This document shows positions 1 to 7,920 of a stretch of DNA of 64,000 nt, piece after piece (the first letter of the stretch is position 1; every line of letters starts with the position of its first letter). The stretch spans positions 57,648 to 121,647 of the forward strand of contig NZ_SSON01000039.1 in NCBI RefSeq assembly GCF_029871245.1. Direction: 5' to 3'. This stretch comes from Pseudomonas sp. BN102. Lineage in GTDB: Bacteria > Pseudomonadota > Gammaproteobacteria > Pseudomonadales > Pseudomonadaceae. The position numbers and the translations under genes were made by a program. The notes below the pieces were generated by a model, which worked only from the letters and a program-made list of their open reading frames with translations, did not search any database and was not told the DNA's origin.

Positions 1-549
1 CTCGAACCCCATGTGCAGCTGCCGGCCACGCCCCAGGGCAACCTGCTGGACGCCGCCCAGGCCGCCTTCACCGAGGGTCGCATCAGCGAGGCCGAGAACC
101 TGCTCAAGCAGCTGCTGACCGAGGACAACAGCAATGCCGCCGGGCTGATCCTCTATGCCCGTTGCCTGGCCGAACGCGGTGAACTGGGCGAAGCGGAAAC
201 CGTGCTCAACGCGGTGAAGAGCGACGAACACAAACAGGCCCTGGCCGGCGCCCGAGCCCAGTTGACCTTCCTCCGCCAGGCCGCCGACCTGCCCGAAGTG
301 GCCGACCTGAAATCGCGCCTGGCACAGGATGCCGGCGACGACGAGGCGGTCTACCAGTTGGCCATCCAGCAGCTGTCCCGCCAGCAGTACGAACCCGCGC
401 TGGACGGCCTGCTCAAGCTCTTCGTGCGCAACCGCAACTATGCCGACGGCGTGCCCCACAAGACCCTGCTGCAGGTGTTCGACCTGTTGGGCAACGACCA
501 CCCGCTGGTCACCACCTACCGCCGCAAGCTCTACCAGGCCATTTATTGA
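1..549 (+). CDS. cnoX: CnoX/YbbN co-chaperone, C-terminal part (5' truncated)
   Basis: The reading frame is open from the first base of the window, so the N-terminal thioredoxin-like domain lies outside it. What remains, about 182 residues, is the helical tetratricopeptide-like half. It opens with a segment like LLDAAQAAFTEGR, then an LLKQLLTEDNSNAAG repeat, and ends with the typical VFDLLGNDHPLVTTYRRKLYQAIY-like tail. Family knowledge: CnoX (YbbN) is a thioredoxin-fold holdase that protects proteins from oxidative (hypochlorite) damage and hands them to GroEL/DnaK. In P. aeruginosa the same gene sits next to the zinc-responsive block seen just downstream here. No start codon can be chosen because the 5' end is missing. 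Confidence 0.88.
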   Translation, partial: LEPHVQLPATPQGNLLDAAQAAFTEGRISEAENLLKQLLTEDNSNAAGLILYARCLAERGELGEAETVLNAVKSDEHKQALAGARAQLTFLRQAADLPEVADLKSRLAQDAGDDEAVYQLAIQQLSRQQYEPALDGLLKLFVRNRNYADGVPHKTLLQVFDLLGNDHPLVTTYRRKLYQAIY

Positions 550-570
550 CCAGCAGCCCTTCGGACTGCC

Positions 571-629
571 TGGCGAATGAATTCGCCCCTACAGAGGCCC
601 GAACCTTGTAGGGGCGAATTCATTCGCCA
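571..629. repeat. REP-type inverted pair downstream of cnoX
   Basis: Two head-to-head copies of a 23-base unit with core GGCGAATGAATTCGCC followed by CCTACA stand at 571-593 and 607-629, separated by 13 bases. They can form a long perfect hairpin. The same core recurs near 5.12-5.22, 14.88-14.97 and 28.79-28.90 kb, always in an intergenic gap. This is the arrangement of Pseudomonas REP doublets, which are mobilised by stand-alone RAYT transposases; no such gene is present here. Confidence 0.85.
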
Positions 630-656
630 ACCGGGGCGCGGCCCCGGCCAGCGACC

Positions 657-1004
657 TTAGCCCTTCCAGATGTAGAGCGGCGCGTCCTCCCCCGCCTCGA
701 CATGCACCTGCTCGCTATGACGCAAACGCACCAGCAGGCGCTTGCCCACCGCCATGCCGCCGGCCAGGGCCTCCAGTTCGGCCAAGAGGCGCGGGCCCTC
801 CATCTGCCCGGCCTCGCGCAACAGCTGCTGGGCGGTCTCCCAGAGCGCATCGTTTCCCCCGCCAGCGCGGGTCGGCGTCACGGCCGGGGCCTTGGCCACC
901 GCTTCGACCGTCAGTCGACTGGCCAACTGGTCCCAGTCCTCGGCGTCCATCTCGACCGTCAGGTCCACCGGCCAGTTGCCGATCTGTCCACGTATGCGCA
1001 GCAT
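657..1004 (-). CDS. conserved hypothetical protein, 115 aa
   Basis: I do not recognise a characterised family. The product is a small acidic soluble protein without signal peptide or membrane segment. It starts MLRIRGQIGNWPVDLTVEMD and ends with GEDAPLYIWKG. The ATG at 1004 is preferred over the in-frame TTG at 1010 because a GGAGGAG ribosome site lies six bases before the ATG. A protein of this kind stands at the equivalent place beside the cnoX and zinc-block genes in P. aeruginosa, so it is probably a real, conserved pseudomonad gene. It is divergent from the zinc operon and shares its 100-base upstream region with the Zur-like site, so it could share that control; this is inference. Confidence 0.65.
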   Translation of the reverse strand: MLRIRGQIGNWPVDLTVEMDAEDWDQLASRLTVEAVAKAPAVTPTRAGGGNDALWETAQQLLREAGQMEGPRLLAELEALAGGMAVGKRLLVRLRHSEQVHVEAGEDAPLYIWKG

Positions 1005-1065
1005 GTCCAACTCCTCCAGGAACGAATGGCAATGCTCCCACGGTGCTGGCGGGCTGGAAATATTT

Positions 1066-1078
1066 GTTATAACGTAAC
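1066..1078. promoter_or_regulatory. Zur-box-like site before the zinc operon
   Basis: The 13-mer GTTATAACGTAAC is a near-perfect palindrome of the GTTATA-N-TATAAC class bound by the zinc repressor Zur in Gammaproteobacteria. It lies 31 bases before the start of the His-rich protein gene and is the only such site noticed in the window. The P. aeruginosa equivalent of the downstream operon is known to respond to zinc, which fits this reading. Confidence 0.7.
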
Positions 1079-1108
1079 TCTAATTTTTGTCCTTGCCGGA
1101 GACCATCC

Positions 1109-1675
1109 ATGCGCCGCCTGCTGCTCGCCCTGCCCTTCGCCCTGCTGCCCCTGGCCGCCGCCCAAGCCGAGGAGCACCACCACGATCACGACGAGCACGG
1201 CAGCCTCGGTGCCCACGAGCATGGCGTCGCGCGCCTGAACGTCGCGCTGGCCGACAAGACCCTGGAGCTGGAATTGGAAAGCCCGGCCATGAACCTGGTG
1301 GGCTTCGAACACGCGGCGAAGAGCGACGCCGACAAGGCCAGGGTCGCCGCCGCCCGCGCCGAACTGGAACAGCCCCTGGCACTCTTCGCCATCCCCACTG
1401 CCGCCGGCTGCAAGGTGGCCGACCAGGAGCTTGCAAGCCCGCTGTTCGGCGACGAGGACCATGAGGAGCACGCAAAAGAGCACGACCACAAGCACAGCGA
1501 GGTCCACGCCCACTACCAGCTGCAGTGCGACAGTCCCGATGCGCTGAAGGCCCTGGACCTCTCCGTCTTGTTCAAACGCTTCCCCTCCACCGAGAAAATT
1601 CAGGTACAACTGATCGGCCCGCAGGGCCAGCAAGGCGCGGAACTGTCCAAAGCCAACGCCAGCCTGAGCTTCTAA
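1109..1675 (+). CDS. His-rich periplasmic zinc-related protein (DUF2796)
   Basis: The 188-residue product has a clear Sec signal peptide (MRRLLLALPFALLPLAAAQA, cleavage near residue 20). A mature N-terminus rich in His, Asp and Glu (HHHDHDEH at about 23-30) follows, and a second metal-binding stretch with repeated H/E/D lies around residues 113-132. This is the DUF2796 family, often annotated zinc exporter-associated or zinc-binding. It is the first gene behind a Zur-like site and is followed by an ABC ATPase, a permease and a DUF3299 protein, so it probably binds zinc in the periplasm and works with that set in zinc-poor conditions. The exact transported substrate and direction are not shown by the sequence. 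Confidence 0.85.
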   Translation: MRRLLLALPFALLPLAAAQAEEHHHDHDEHGSLGAHEHGVARLNVALADKTLELELESPAMNLVGFEHAAKSDADKARVAAARAELEQPLALFAIPTAAGCKVADQELASPLFGDEDHEEHAKEHDHKHSEVHAHYQLQCDSPDALKALDLSVLFKRFPSTEKIQVQLIGPQGQQGAELSKANASLSF

Positions 1676-1715
1676 CTTCTTGCAGACCCAGCCGGGGCAA
1701 CCCGGCTGCCTCCCC

Positions 1716-2423
1716 ATGAGCCAGACACTGATCGAACTCCAGGGACTGGGCTTCGCCTGGCCCGACCACCCGGAATTGCTGGATATTCCCGAATTCCGCC
1801 TGCAACGGGGCGAAAGCCTTTTCCTCAAGGGCCCCAGCGGCAGCGGCAAGACCACCCTGCTCGGCCTGCTCGGCGGCGTGCAGAAGCCCGGCCGTGGCAG
1901 CATCCGCCTGCTCGGCCAGGACCTGGCGACGCTTTCGGCCAGCGCACGCGACCACTTCCGCGTCGACCACACCGGCTACATCTTCCAGCAGTTCAACCTG
2001 CTGCCCTTCCTGTCGGTGCGCGAGAACGTCGAGCTGCCCTGCCGCTTCTCCCGCCTGCGCGCCGAACGCGCGCGCCAGCGCCACGGCAGCATCGACCAGG
2101 CCGCCGCCACCCTGCTGCGCCACCTGGACCTCAAGGAGGACCTACTGCACCGCCGTGCCGACGCCCTGTCCATCGGCCAGCAGCAGCGTGTGGCCGCCGC
2201 CCGGGCACTGATTGGCCAGCCGGAACTGGTGATCGCCGACGAACCCACCTCGGCGCTCGACGCAGACGCCCGCGAGGCCTTCCTCCAACTGCTCTTCACC
2301 GAATGCCGCGAGGCCGGCGCCAGCCTGCTGTTCGTCAGCCACGACCAGAGCCTGGCCGCGCTGTTCGACCGCAGCCTGTCCCTGGCCGACCTGAACCGCG
2401 CCGCGCGCCCCGAGGAAATCTGA
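1716..2423 (+). CDS. ABC transporter ATP-binding protein (MacB/LolD-like), zinc operon
   Basis: The 235-residue ATPase has Walker A GPSGSGKTT at about 39-47, a Q-loop near FQQFNLLPF (90-98), a slightly divergent signature LSIGQQQRVAAARAL (151-165, LSIGQ instead of LSGGQ), Walker B LVIADEPTSALD (171-182) and a switch His in FVSHDQS. The ATG at 1716 follows a short gap after the His-rich protein gene; the in-frame reading from 1680 gives a non-homologous N-terminus. One base separates it from the permease gene at 2425, so the two form one transporter of the type VII (MacB/LolCDE/FtsEX-like) class. These typically move material between membrane and periplasm rather than import solutes. Confidence 0.9.
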   Translation: MSQTLIELQGLGFAWPDHPELLDIPEFRLQRGESLFLKGPSGSGKTTLLGLLGGVQKPGRGSIRLLGQDLATLSASARDHFRVDHTGYIFQQFNLLPFLSVRENVELPCRFSRLRAERARQRHGSIDQAAATLLRHLDLKEDLLHRRADALSIGQQQRVAAARALIGQPELVIADEPTSALDADAREAFLQLLFTECREAGASLLFVSHDQSLAALFDRSLSLADLNRAARPEEI

Positions 2424-2424
2424 C

Positions 2425-3687
2425 ATGCATCTGCTGCGCCTGGCCCTGGCCAGCCTCGCCAACCGCCGCTTCACGGCGCTGCTCACGGTCTTCGCCATCG
2501 CCCTCTCGGTGTGCCTGCTGCTGGCCGTGGAACGGGTGCGCAGCGAAGCCCGCGCCAGCTTCGCCAGCACCATCAGCGGCACCGACCTGATTGTCGGCGC
2601 CCGCTCCGGCTCGGTGAACCTGCTGCTCTACTCGGTGTTCCGCATCGGCAACGCCACCAACAACATCCGCTGGGACAGCTTCGAATCCATCGCCCAGGAC
2701 CGCCGGGTGAAATGGGCCATCCCCCTCTCCCTCGGCGACTCGCACCGCGGCTATCGCGTCATGGGTACCAGCACCGCCTACTTCGAGCACTACCGCTACG
2801 GTCGCGGCCAACCACTGCGTCTGGCCGAAGGCAAGCCGTTCGCCGACATGTTCGAGGTCGTGCTCGGCGCCGAGGTGGCCGAGGCACTGCATTACAAGCT
2901 GGGCGACAAGCTGGTGCTGGCCCACGGCGTCAGCACGGTCAGCCTGGTGCAGCACGACGACAAGCCCTTCAGCGTGGTCGGCATCCTGGCCCGCACCGGC
3001 ACCCCGGTGGACCGCACCCTGCACATTTCCCTGGCGGGCATGGAAGCCCTGCACGTCGACTGGCAGAACGGCGTACCCGCCCGCGGCGCCGGCAAGGTCA
3101 GCGCCGACCAGGCTCGGGCCATGGACCTGCAACCCAGGGCCATCACCGCCTTCCTCCTCGGCCTGAACAGCAAGATCGCCACCTTCGCCCTGCAACGGCA
3201 GATCAACGAGTACCGTGGCGAGCCGCTGCTGGCGATTCTCCCGGGCGTGGCGCTGCAGGAACTCTGGAGCCTGATGGGCACGGCGGAGAAGGCGCTCTTC
3301 GTGGTCTCGCTGTTCGTCGTACTCACCGGGCTGATCGGCATGCTCACCGCCATCCTCACCAGTCTCAACGAGCGCCGCCGGGAGATGGCCATCCTCCGCT
3401 CGGTGGGCGCGCGCCCCTGGCATATCGGCAGCCTGCTGGTGCTGGAAGCCTTCGCCCTGGCCCTGGCCGGCGCGGTACTGGGTGTCGGCCTGCTCTACCT
3501 CGGCATCGGCCTCAGCCAGGGCTATGTGCAGGCCAGCTACGGCCTCTACCTGCCGCTCGCCCTGCCCAGCCCCTATGAGTGGACGCTGCTCGGCGCTATT
3601 CTGGGCGCCGCCCTGCTGATGGGCGTGGTGCCAGCCTGGCGTGCCTACCGGCAGTCACTGGCCGACGGCCTGTCCATTCGCCTGTGA
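2425..3687 (+). CDS. ABC transporter permease, FtsX/MacB-like
   Basis: The 420-residue integral membrane protein has one N-terminal transmembrane helix (about residues 12-32), a large extracytoplasmic domain of roughly 240 residues, and three C-terminal helices (around 290-315, 335-365 and 385-410). This is the topology of MacB/LolC/FtsX permeases. The last cytoplasmic loop carries the family-typical stretch NERRREMAILRSVGARPWHI. It begins one base after the ATPase stop and is followed seven bases later by the DUF3299 gene, so the four genes form one operon. The P. aeruginosa counterpart belongs to a zinc-responsive operon. The substrate is unknown. Confidence 0.9.
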   Translation: MHLLRLALASLANRRFTALLTVFAIALSVCLLLAVERVRSEARASFASTISGTDLIVGARSGSVNLLLYSVFRIGNATNNIRWDSFESIAQDRRVKWAIPLSLGDSHRGYRVMGTSTAYFEHYRYGRGQPLRLAEGKPFADMFEVVLGAEVAEALHYKLGDKLVLAHGVSTVSLVQHDDKPFSVVGILARTGTPVDRTLHISLAGMEALHVDWQNGVPARGAGKVSADQARAMDLQPRAITAFLLGLNSKIATFALQRQINEYRGEPLLAILPGVALQELWSLMGTAEKALFVVSLFVVLTGLIGMLTAILTSLNERRREMAILRSVGARPWHIGSLLVLEAFALALAGAVLGVGLLYLGIGLSQGYVQASYGLYLPLALPSPYEWTLLGAILGAALLMGVVPAWRAYRQSLADGLSIRL

Positions 3688-3694
3688 GATCCCC

Positions 3695-4213
3695 ATGAAG
3701 TCCATTCTGCTGGCTCTGCTGCTGACCCTCTCCGCCCCGCTCTGGGCCGCCGAGGTGCGTGAACTCACCTGGGCCGAGATGATCCCGCCGGACGCCCCGC
3801 CGCCTGCGCCGCCGGCTCCCATCCATGACCTCTCGCAGCTGTCCGATGCGCTCAACGCCGAAGCCGGCCCGGCCGCCACCCAGCAGTCGCCGGCGGCGCC
3901 GGTGGTCAAGGCGCTGGACGGCCAGGAAGTGAAGCTGCCCGGCTACATAGTGCCGCTGGATGTGACCGAGGAAGGCCGCGTCACCGAGTTCCTCCTGGTG
4001 CCTTACTTCGGCGCCTGCATCCACGTGCCGCCGCCGCCGTCGAATCAGATCGTCCATGTGAAGAGCGAGCTGGGCGTGTTGATGGACGCCCTCTACCAGC
4101 CCTTCTGGATCGAGGGCCCACTGCAGGTGAAGGCCAGCAGCAGCGAGCTGGCCGAAGCCGGCTACCAGATGGAGGCGAGCAAGATCTACCCCTACGAATC
4201 GCCCAGCAACTGA
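3695..4213 (+). CDS. DUF3299 periplasmic protein, last gene of zinc operon
   Basis: The 172-residue product starts at ATG 3695, seven bases after the permease stop. It has a signal peptide (MKSILLALLLTLSAPLWA, cleavage near residue 18), a Pro/Ala-rich linker (DAPPPAPPAPIHDLS) and a C-terminal DUF3299 domain with the typical CIHVPPPPSNQIVHV segment. DUF3299 proteins are small exported proteins often encoded with MacB-like transporters; their biochemical role is not settled. Context suggests a periplasmic partner of the preceding ABC transporter. The Cys in CIHVP and nearby His are candidate metal ligands by inference only. Confidence 0.85.
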   Translation: MKSILLALLLTLSAPLWAAEVRELTWAEMIPPDAPPPAPPAPIHDLSQLSDALNAEAGPAATQQSPAAPVVKALDGQEVKLPGYIVPLDVTEEGRVTEFLLVPYFGACIHVPPPPSNQIVHVKSELGVLMDALYQPFWIEGPLQVKASSSELAEAGYQMEASKIYPYESPSN

Positions 4214-4250
4214 GACCCTGGCCGAAAGAGCGAACGCTCGCGAATCCCCG

Positions 4251-4275
4251 TTTCGCGAGCAAGCTTGCTCCTACG
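4251..4275. repeat. single REP-like half site before oprG
   Basis: The stretch TTCGCGAGCAAGCTTGCTCC followed by TACGG resembles a widespread Pseudomonas intergenic repeat. Immediately before it GCGAACGCTCGC forms an imperfect small hairpin. It is a different repeat class from the GGCGAATGAATTCGCC family. Confidence 0.4.
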
Positions 4276-4297
4276 GTAGGCGTATCCCGCCGACACA

Positions 4298-4311
4298 TTG
4301 CTCTGGATCAA
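4298..4311. promoter_or_regulatory. Anr/FNR-type box upstream of oprG
   Basis: TTGCTCTGGATCAA matches the TTGAT-N4-ATCAA consensus at nine of ten fixed positions. It is 69 bases before the oprG start, a reasonable distance for an activator site. In P. aeruginosa OprG is strongly induced at low oxygen and depends on Anr, which supports the assignment. Confidence 0.65.
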
Positions 4312-4379
4312 GATACAAAGCTTCCTAATTATCGAAACTGGCTCCAGCCAAACACATTTAGAACTGACTGGAGCCTCCC

Positions 4380-5051
4380 ATGCGCAAGCATCTTCTCACC
4401 GCCTCCCTGCTCGCCCTCGCCATCGCGTCGCCCCTGGCCCAGGCCCACAAGGCCGGCGATGTGATCCTCCGCGCCGGCGCCGCCACCGTCGATCCGAATG
4501 AGGACAGCTCCAACCTGTCGATCGCCGGCGGCAAGGTGGGCGGCACCAAGGCCACACTGGACAGCGATACGCAGCTGGGCCTGACCGGCACCTACATGTT
4601 CACCGACCACCTCGGCGTCGGCCTGCTGGCCGCCACCCCGTTCAAGCACGAAGTCGGCGTCAAGGGCCTCGGTGCCCTGGACGGCAAGCTGGCCGACATC
4701 AAGCACCTGCCGCCGACCCTGACCTTGCAGTACTACCCGCTGGAGTCGAGCTCGGCATTCCAACCCTATGTCGGCGCCGGCATCAACTACACGCTGTTCT
4801 TCGATGAAAGCCTGACCAGCCAGCGCAAGAGCCAAGGCTTCAGCAACCTGGACCTGGATGACTCCATTGGCCTGGCCTTCGAAGCCGGCATGGACTACAT
4901 GCTGACCGAGAACGTGCTGCTCAACGCCGCCGTCTGGTACATCGACATCGACACCCAGGCCACAACCGACCTGGCGGGCGTGGGCAAGGTGAAAGTGGAC
5001 GTGGATGTCGACCCCTGGGTCTACATGGTCGGCGTCGGCTACAAGTTCTGA
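4380..5051 (+). CDS. oprG: outer membrane protein OprG (OmpW family)
   Basis: The 223-residue product has a Sec signal peptide (cleavage after AQA, about residue 22), the HKAGDVILRAGAATVDP start of mature OmpW/OprG proteins, alternating hydrophobic beta strands consistent with an eight-stranded barrel, and a C-terminal aromatic residue (GVGYKF) used by the Bam machinery. OmpW/OprG proteins form narrow barrels that let small or hydrophobic molecules pass the outer membrane laterally. The gene stands alone, with an Anr-like box upstream and a hairpin terminator right after. Its place beside the zinc block and the two SDR genes matches the P. aeruginosa order. Confidence 0.93.
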   Translation: MRKHLLTASLLALAIASPLAQAHKAGDVILRAGAATVDPNEDSSNLSIAGGKVGGTKATLDSDTQLGLTGTYMFTDHLGVGLLAATPFKHEVGVKGLGALDGKLADIKHLPPTLTLQYYPLESSSAFQPYVGAGINYTLFFDESLTSQRKSQGFSNLDLDDSIGLAFEAGMDYMLTENVLLNAAVWYIDIDTQATTDLAGVGKVKVDVDVDPWVYMVGVGYKF

Positions 5052-5069
5052 CCGAGCACTCCCTTGCTG

Positions 5070-5092
5070 AAGGCGCCTGCGGGCGCCTTTCT
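5070..5092 (+). terminator. rho-independent terminator of oprG
   Basis: AAGGCGCC, a four-base loop, then GGCGCCTT followed by TCTTGT lies 19 bases after the oprG stop. It is a compact GC-rich stem with a short T-rich tail. Confidence 0.8.
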
Positions 5093-5122
5093 TGTGTCTG
5101 GGAGAAATGCGGGAGGCGGAAA

Positions 5123-5224
5123 CCTGTGGGGGCGAATTCATTCGCCAAGCAGACCGCAGGTCTGCCCTTCGGCCTTGCAGGGGGCTGCTGCGCAGCCCTT
5201 GGCGAATGAATTCGCCCCTACAGG
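5123..5224. repeat. REP doublet between oprG and the SDR gene
   Basis: Two inverted copies of the GGCGAATGAATTCGCC family unit (5123-5148 and 5198-5224) enclose a 50-base spacer. The spacer itself contains two palindromes, GCAGACCGCAGGTCTGC and GGGCTGCTGCGCAGCCC. The doublet lies between converging genes. Confidence 0.85.
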
Positions 5225-5245
5225 GTAGAAGCGAACTGGAACCGA

Positions 5246-6175
5246 TCAGCGCCCCAGCAGGCGCGAAACGCCCTCGCGCAGCGGCGTCGCCGGCGGGAAG
5301 TCGTAACGCAGCAACAGCCGTGTGTTACTCGCCCGTGAATGGCGGATATCGCCGGCGCGTGGCTCGGCGTGGGTCACCGGTGGCAGGCCACCGAGCACCT
5401 CGCCGATGGCGGCGAGCAGTTGCTTGAGGCTGGTGGCCTGGTTGAGGCCGACGTTCACCGGACCGGCTTCCAGCCACTCCATTTCCAGGGCCTGCACCAG
5501 CACTTCCACCAGATCGCCGACATAGACGAAGTCGCGAGTCTGCTCGCCGTCGCCGAAAACGGTGATCGGCAGGCCGGCCAGGGCGCGCTCGGTGAAGATG
5601 CTGATCACCCCGGAATAGGGTGAGGACGGATCCTGGCGCGGCCCGAAGATATTGAAGAAGCGGAATACCGCAGGCTCCAGTCCATACTGGCGGCGGTAGA
5701 AATCCAGGTATTGCTCGCTGGCCAGCTTGTCCACCGCGTAGGGCGTCAGCGGCGCTTTGGGGGTGTCTTCGTCGATCGCCTGGCCTTCGCCGTTCTGCCC
5801 ATAGACCGCCGCGCTGGACGCGAAGAGCACCCGCTTCACTCCATTCTCGCGCATGGCCTCGCAGACGTTCAGGGTGCCGATGAAGTTGCTCTGGTGGGTC
5901 GCCACCGGGTCGTCCACCGAGGCCTGAACCGACGCCACCGCAGCCAGGTGCGCGACCGCCTTGCAGCCGGCCATGGCCCGCGTCACCAGCGCAGCATCGG
6001 CCACGTCACCCTCGACCAGTTCGAGGTGCGGGTTGTCCAGTGCCAGATTGGCGCGCTTGCCAGTCGAGAGGTTGTCCAGCACGCGAACGGCATGGCCCCT
6101 GGCAAGCAGTGCGTCGGCCAGGTGCGAGCCGATGAAGCCGGCGCCGCCAGTGATCAGGATGGGAGAGTCAGCCAT
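5246..6175 (-). CDS. NAD-dependent epimerase/dehydratase (extended SDR)
   Basis: The 309-residue protein starts MADSPILITGGAGFIGSHLA, with the Rossmann motif GGAGFIG at about 10-16, an acidic NAD-selecting residue after strand 2 (LDNLS), catalytic SSAAVYG (Ser near 121) and YAVDK (Tyr146, Lys150). This is a complete extended SDR of the UDP-glucose 4-epimerase type. The ATG at 6175 overlaps the upstream gene's stop by eight bases, and longer starts lie inside that gene. Family members interconvert or dehydrate nucleotide sugars; the sugar is not determined. The counterpart beside oprG in P. aeruginosa is annotated as an epimerase. Confidence 0.88.
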   Translation of the reverse strand: MADSPILITGGAGFIGSHLADALLARGHAVRVLDNLSTGKRANLALDNPHLELVEGDVADAALVTRAMAGCKAVAHLAAVASVQASVDDPVATHQSNFIGTLNVCEAMRENGVKRVLFASSAAVYGQNGEGQAIDEDTPKAPLTPYAVDKLASEQYLDFYRRQYGLEPAVFRFFNIFGPRQDPSSPYSGVISIFTERALAGLPITVFGDGEQTRDFVYVGDLVEVLVQALEMEWLEAGPVNVGLNQATSLKQLLAAIGEVLGGLPPVTHAEPRAGDIRHSRASNTRLLLRYDFPPATPLREGVSRLLGR

Positions 6176-7052
6176 GGCGGTAATAACGGTCCAGCAGCGT
6201 CGGCAGCGCGGCGCGCCAGGCACGCGGCTTGATGCCGAAGGTATGGAGGATCTTCTTGCAGGCCAGCACCGCGTTCTGCGGTTCGTCCTGCGCGTCGGGG
6301 CGCGCGGCGTGGGCCTGGGGCGTGATGTCCTGCACCTTCAGCGGGTGCAGGCTGCGGGCCTCGCTGAGCAGCGCCTGGCCCAGGGCCAGGGAGGTTGTCG
6401 CCTCGTGGCCGCCGTAGTGGTAAGTGCCCCAGAGCGGCGCCTGGCAGTCCAGTTGCTTGATCACCGCCAGCAGCACCCGTGCGGCGTCGTCCACCGGCGT
6501 CGGGTTGCCACGGCGGTCGTCCGCCAGGCAGATCTCTTCGTCGCGCTCGGCGCGGGTGAGGAAGCGTCCTAGCAGGCCTTCACGGCTATCGTCGAGCAAC
6601 CAGCCGAAGCGCAGCAGAACATGCTTGGGGCAGGCCGCGCGAACGCTCTGCTCTATGCGCCAGAGGGCCTGCCCGCGCAGGCTCAGGGAGACCGTTTCGT
6701 CCTTCTCGCTGTAGGCGGTGGCCCGCGAGCCGTCGAAGACCCGGTAGCTGGAGGGTTGCAGCAGGATTATGCCGTGGTGCTGGCAGAGTTCGGCGAGGCG
6801 CTCCACGCCGCGCTCCTGGGCCGCCAGGCGGACGTCGCTGACTTCGTCGGCCTGGAACCAGTCGAAGTAGTAGGCGAGGTTGACCACGGCGTCGGGCCGG
6901 GTGTCATCGAGCAGCTGGGTCAGGCTGGCGGCGTCCCAGCCCTGTTCGGGCGGACGCGGAGCGAGAAAGCCGATGTCTTCCTCGGCGCCCAGGCGAATCA
7001 GCGCCTGTCCGAGTGAATTGCCGCCACCCAACAGCATCAAGCGCATTCGCAT
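6168..7052 (-). CDS. RmlD-like SDR protein, catalytic pair not evident
   Basis: The 294-residue protein has an N-terminal Rossmann motif (LLGGGNSLGQALIRLG) and overall similarity to dTDP-4-dehydrorhamnose reductase-type (RmlD) SDRs, including an LQPSSYRVFDG segment in place of the usual STDYVFDG. The expected Tyr-x-x-x-Lys helix reads LRGQALWRIE, so the usual catalytic Tyr and Lys are absent at the aligned place. It overlaps the next gene (the epimerase) by eight bases, which indicates translational coupling and joint function. It may be a regulatory or non-canonical SDR; I cannot give a substrate. A second ATG three codons in is an alternative start. Confidence 0.7.
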   Translation of the reverse strand: MRMRLMLLGGGNSLGQALIRLGAEEDIGFLAPRPPEQGWDAASLTQLLDDTRPDAVVNLAYYFDWFQADEVSDVRLAAQERGVERLAELCQHHGIILLQPSSYRVFDGSRATAYSEKDETVSLSLRGQALWRIEQSVRAACPKHVLLRFGWLLDDSREGLLGRFLTRAERDEEICLADDRRGNPTPVDDAARVLLAVIKQLDCQAPLWGTYHYGGHEATTSLALGQALLSEARSLHPLKVQDITPQAHAARPDAQDEPQNAVLACKKILHTFGIKPRAWRAALPTLLDRYYRHG

Positions 7053-7149
7053 AGAGAAAAAGGTCGCTTAAAGCCGGTTAGAGGGAGTGCGCGGGCCATT
7101 CGCCCGCCGCATAAGAGCCGCATTCTGCGGGTTTCACCGCCGTACGTCA

Positions 7150-7920
7150 CTAGCCGCGTGACGGCTGCGCCCCTGCCGGGCGGTAGAGATGCCCATGGTC
7201 GGCGCGATAAAGGGAGGAATCGGCGAAGCCTTCAGCGGCCAGCACCGCCCCCACCAGGATCAGCGCCGTGCGGCGGAAATCCCGTGCCGCCACCTTGGGC
7301 AGGATATCGCCGAGGGTGCCGGTGACCTGCTCCTGGTCGGGCCAGCTGGCACGATGGATCACGGCGATGGGGCAGTCGGCGCCGTAGTGCGGCAGCAGTT
7401 CGTCGACTATCTTCGCCAGCTGGCTCACGCCCAGGTGGATCGCCATGGTCGCGCGGTGCCGGGCCAGGTCGCCCAGGGCCTCGCCTTCGGGCATCCGCGT
7501 CTTGCTCGCGTAACGGGTGAGGATCAGGGTCTGCGACACCTCCGGCAGGGTCAGCTCGCAGCCCAGCAGCGCGGCGCAGGCGGACGTGGCAGTCACACCG
7601 GGCACCACCTCATAGGGGATGCCCAGCTCGCGCAGGTGGCGGATCTGCTCGCCGATGGCGCCGTAGAGCGACGGGTCACCGGAATGCACCCGCGCCACGT
7701 CCTGCCCCTTGGCATGGGCTTGGGCGAGCAGGGCGACTATCTCGTCGAGGTGCAGTTCGGCGGTGTTCACCACCTTTTCCGCGCTGTGCCCTGCCAGCAC
7801 CGCCTCGGGCACCAGCGAGCCGGCATAGAGGATCACCGGGCAGCTGCGGATCAGCCGCTGGCCCTTCACCGTGATGAGTTCCGGATCGCCGGGGCCGGCG
7901 CCGATGAAAAAGACCGTCAT
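7150..7920 (-). CDS. cobM: precorrin-4 C11-methyltransferase
   Basis: The 256-residue SAM-dependent methylase opens [20 protein letters not shown], the [11 protein letters not shown] signature of the tetrapyrrole methylase fold. It carries the second signature as VHSGDPSLYGAIGEQ near residue 80 and PGVTATSACAALLG near 106, all characteristic of CobM/CbiF. It methylates C-11 of precorrin-4 to give precorrin-5. The ATG overlaps the cobE stop as ATGA, so it is the last gene of the cbtB-cbtA-cobE-cobM operon behind a cobalamin riboswitch. No convincing terminator was seen in the 97 bases before the SDR gene. Confidence 0.95.
   Translation of the reverse strand: MTVFFIGAGPGDPELITVKGQRLIRSCPVILYAGSLVPEAVLAGHSAEKVVNTAELHLDEIVALLAQAHAKGQDVARVHSGDPSLYGAIGEQIRHLRELGIPYEVVPGVTATSACAALLGCELTLPEVSQTLILTRYASKTRMPEGEALGDLARHRATMAIHLGVSQLAKIVDELLPHYGADCPIAVIHRASWPDQEQVTGTLGDILPKVAARDFRRTALILVGAVLAAEGFADSSLYRADHGHLYRPAGAQPSRG

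Noticed and set aside
571..629. possible CRISPR repeat
   Set aside because: Only two inverted copies with no regular spacers; matches the REP doublet pattern elsewhere in the window.
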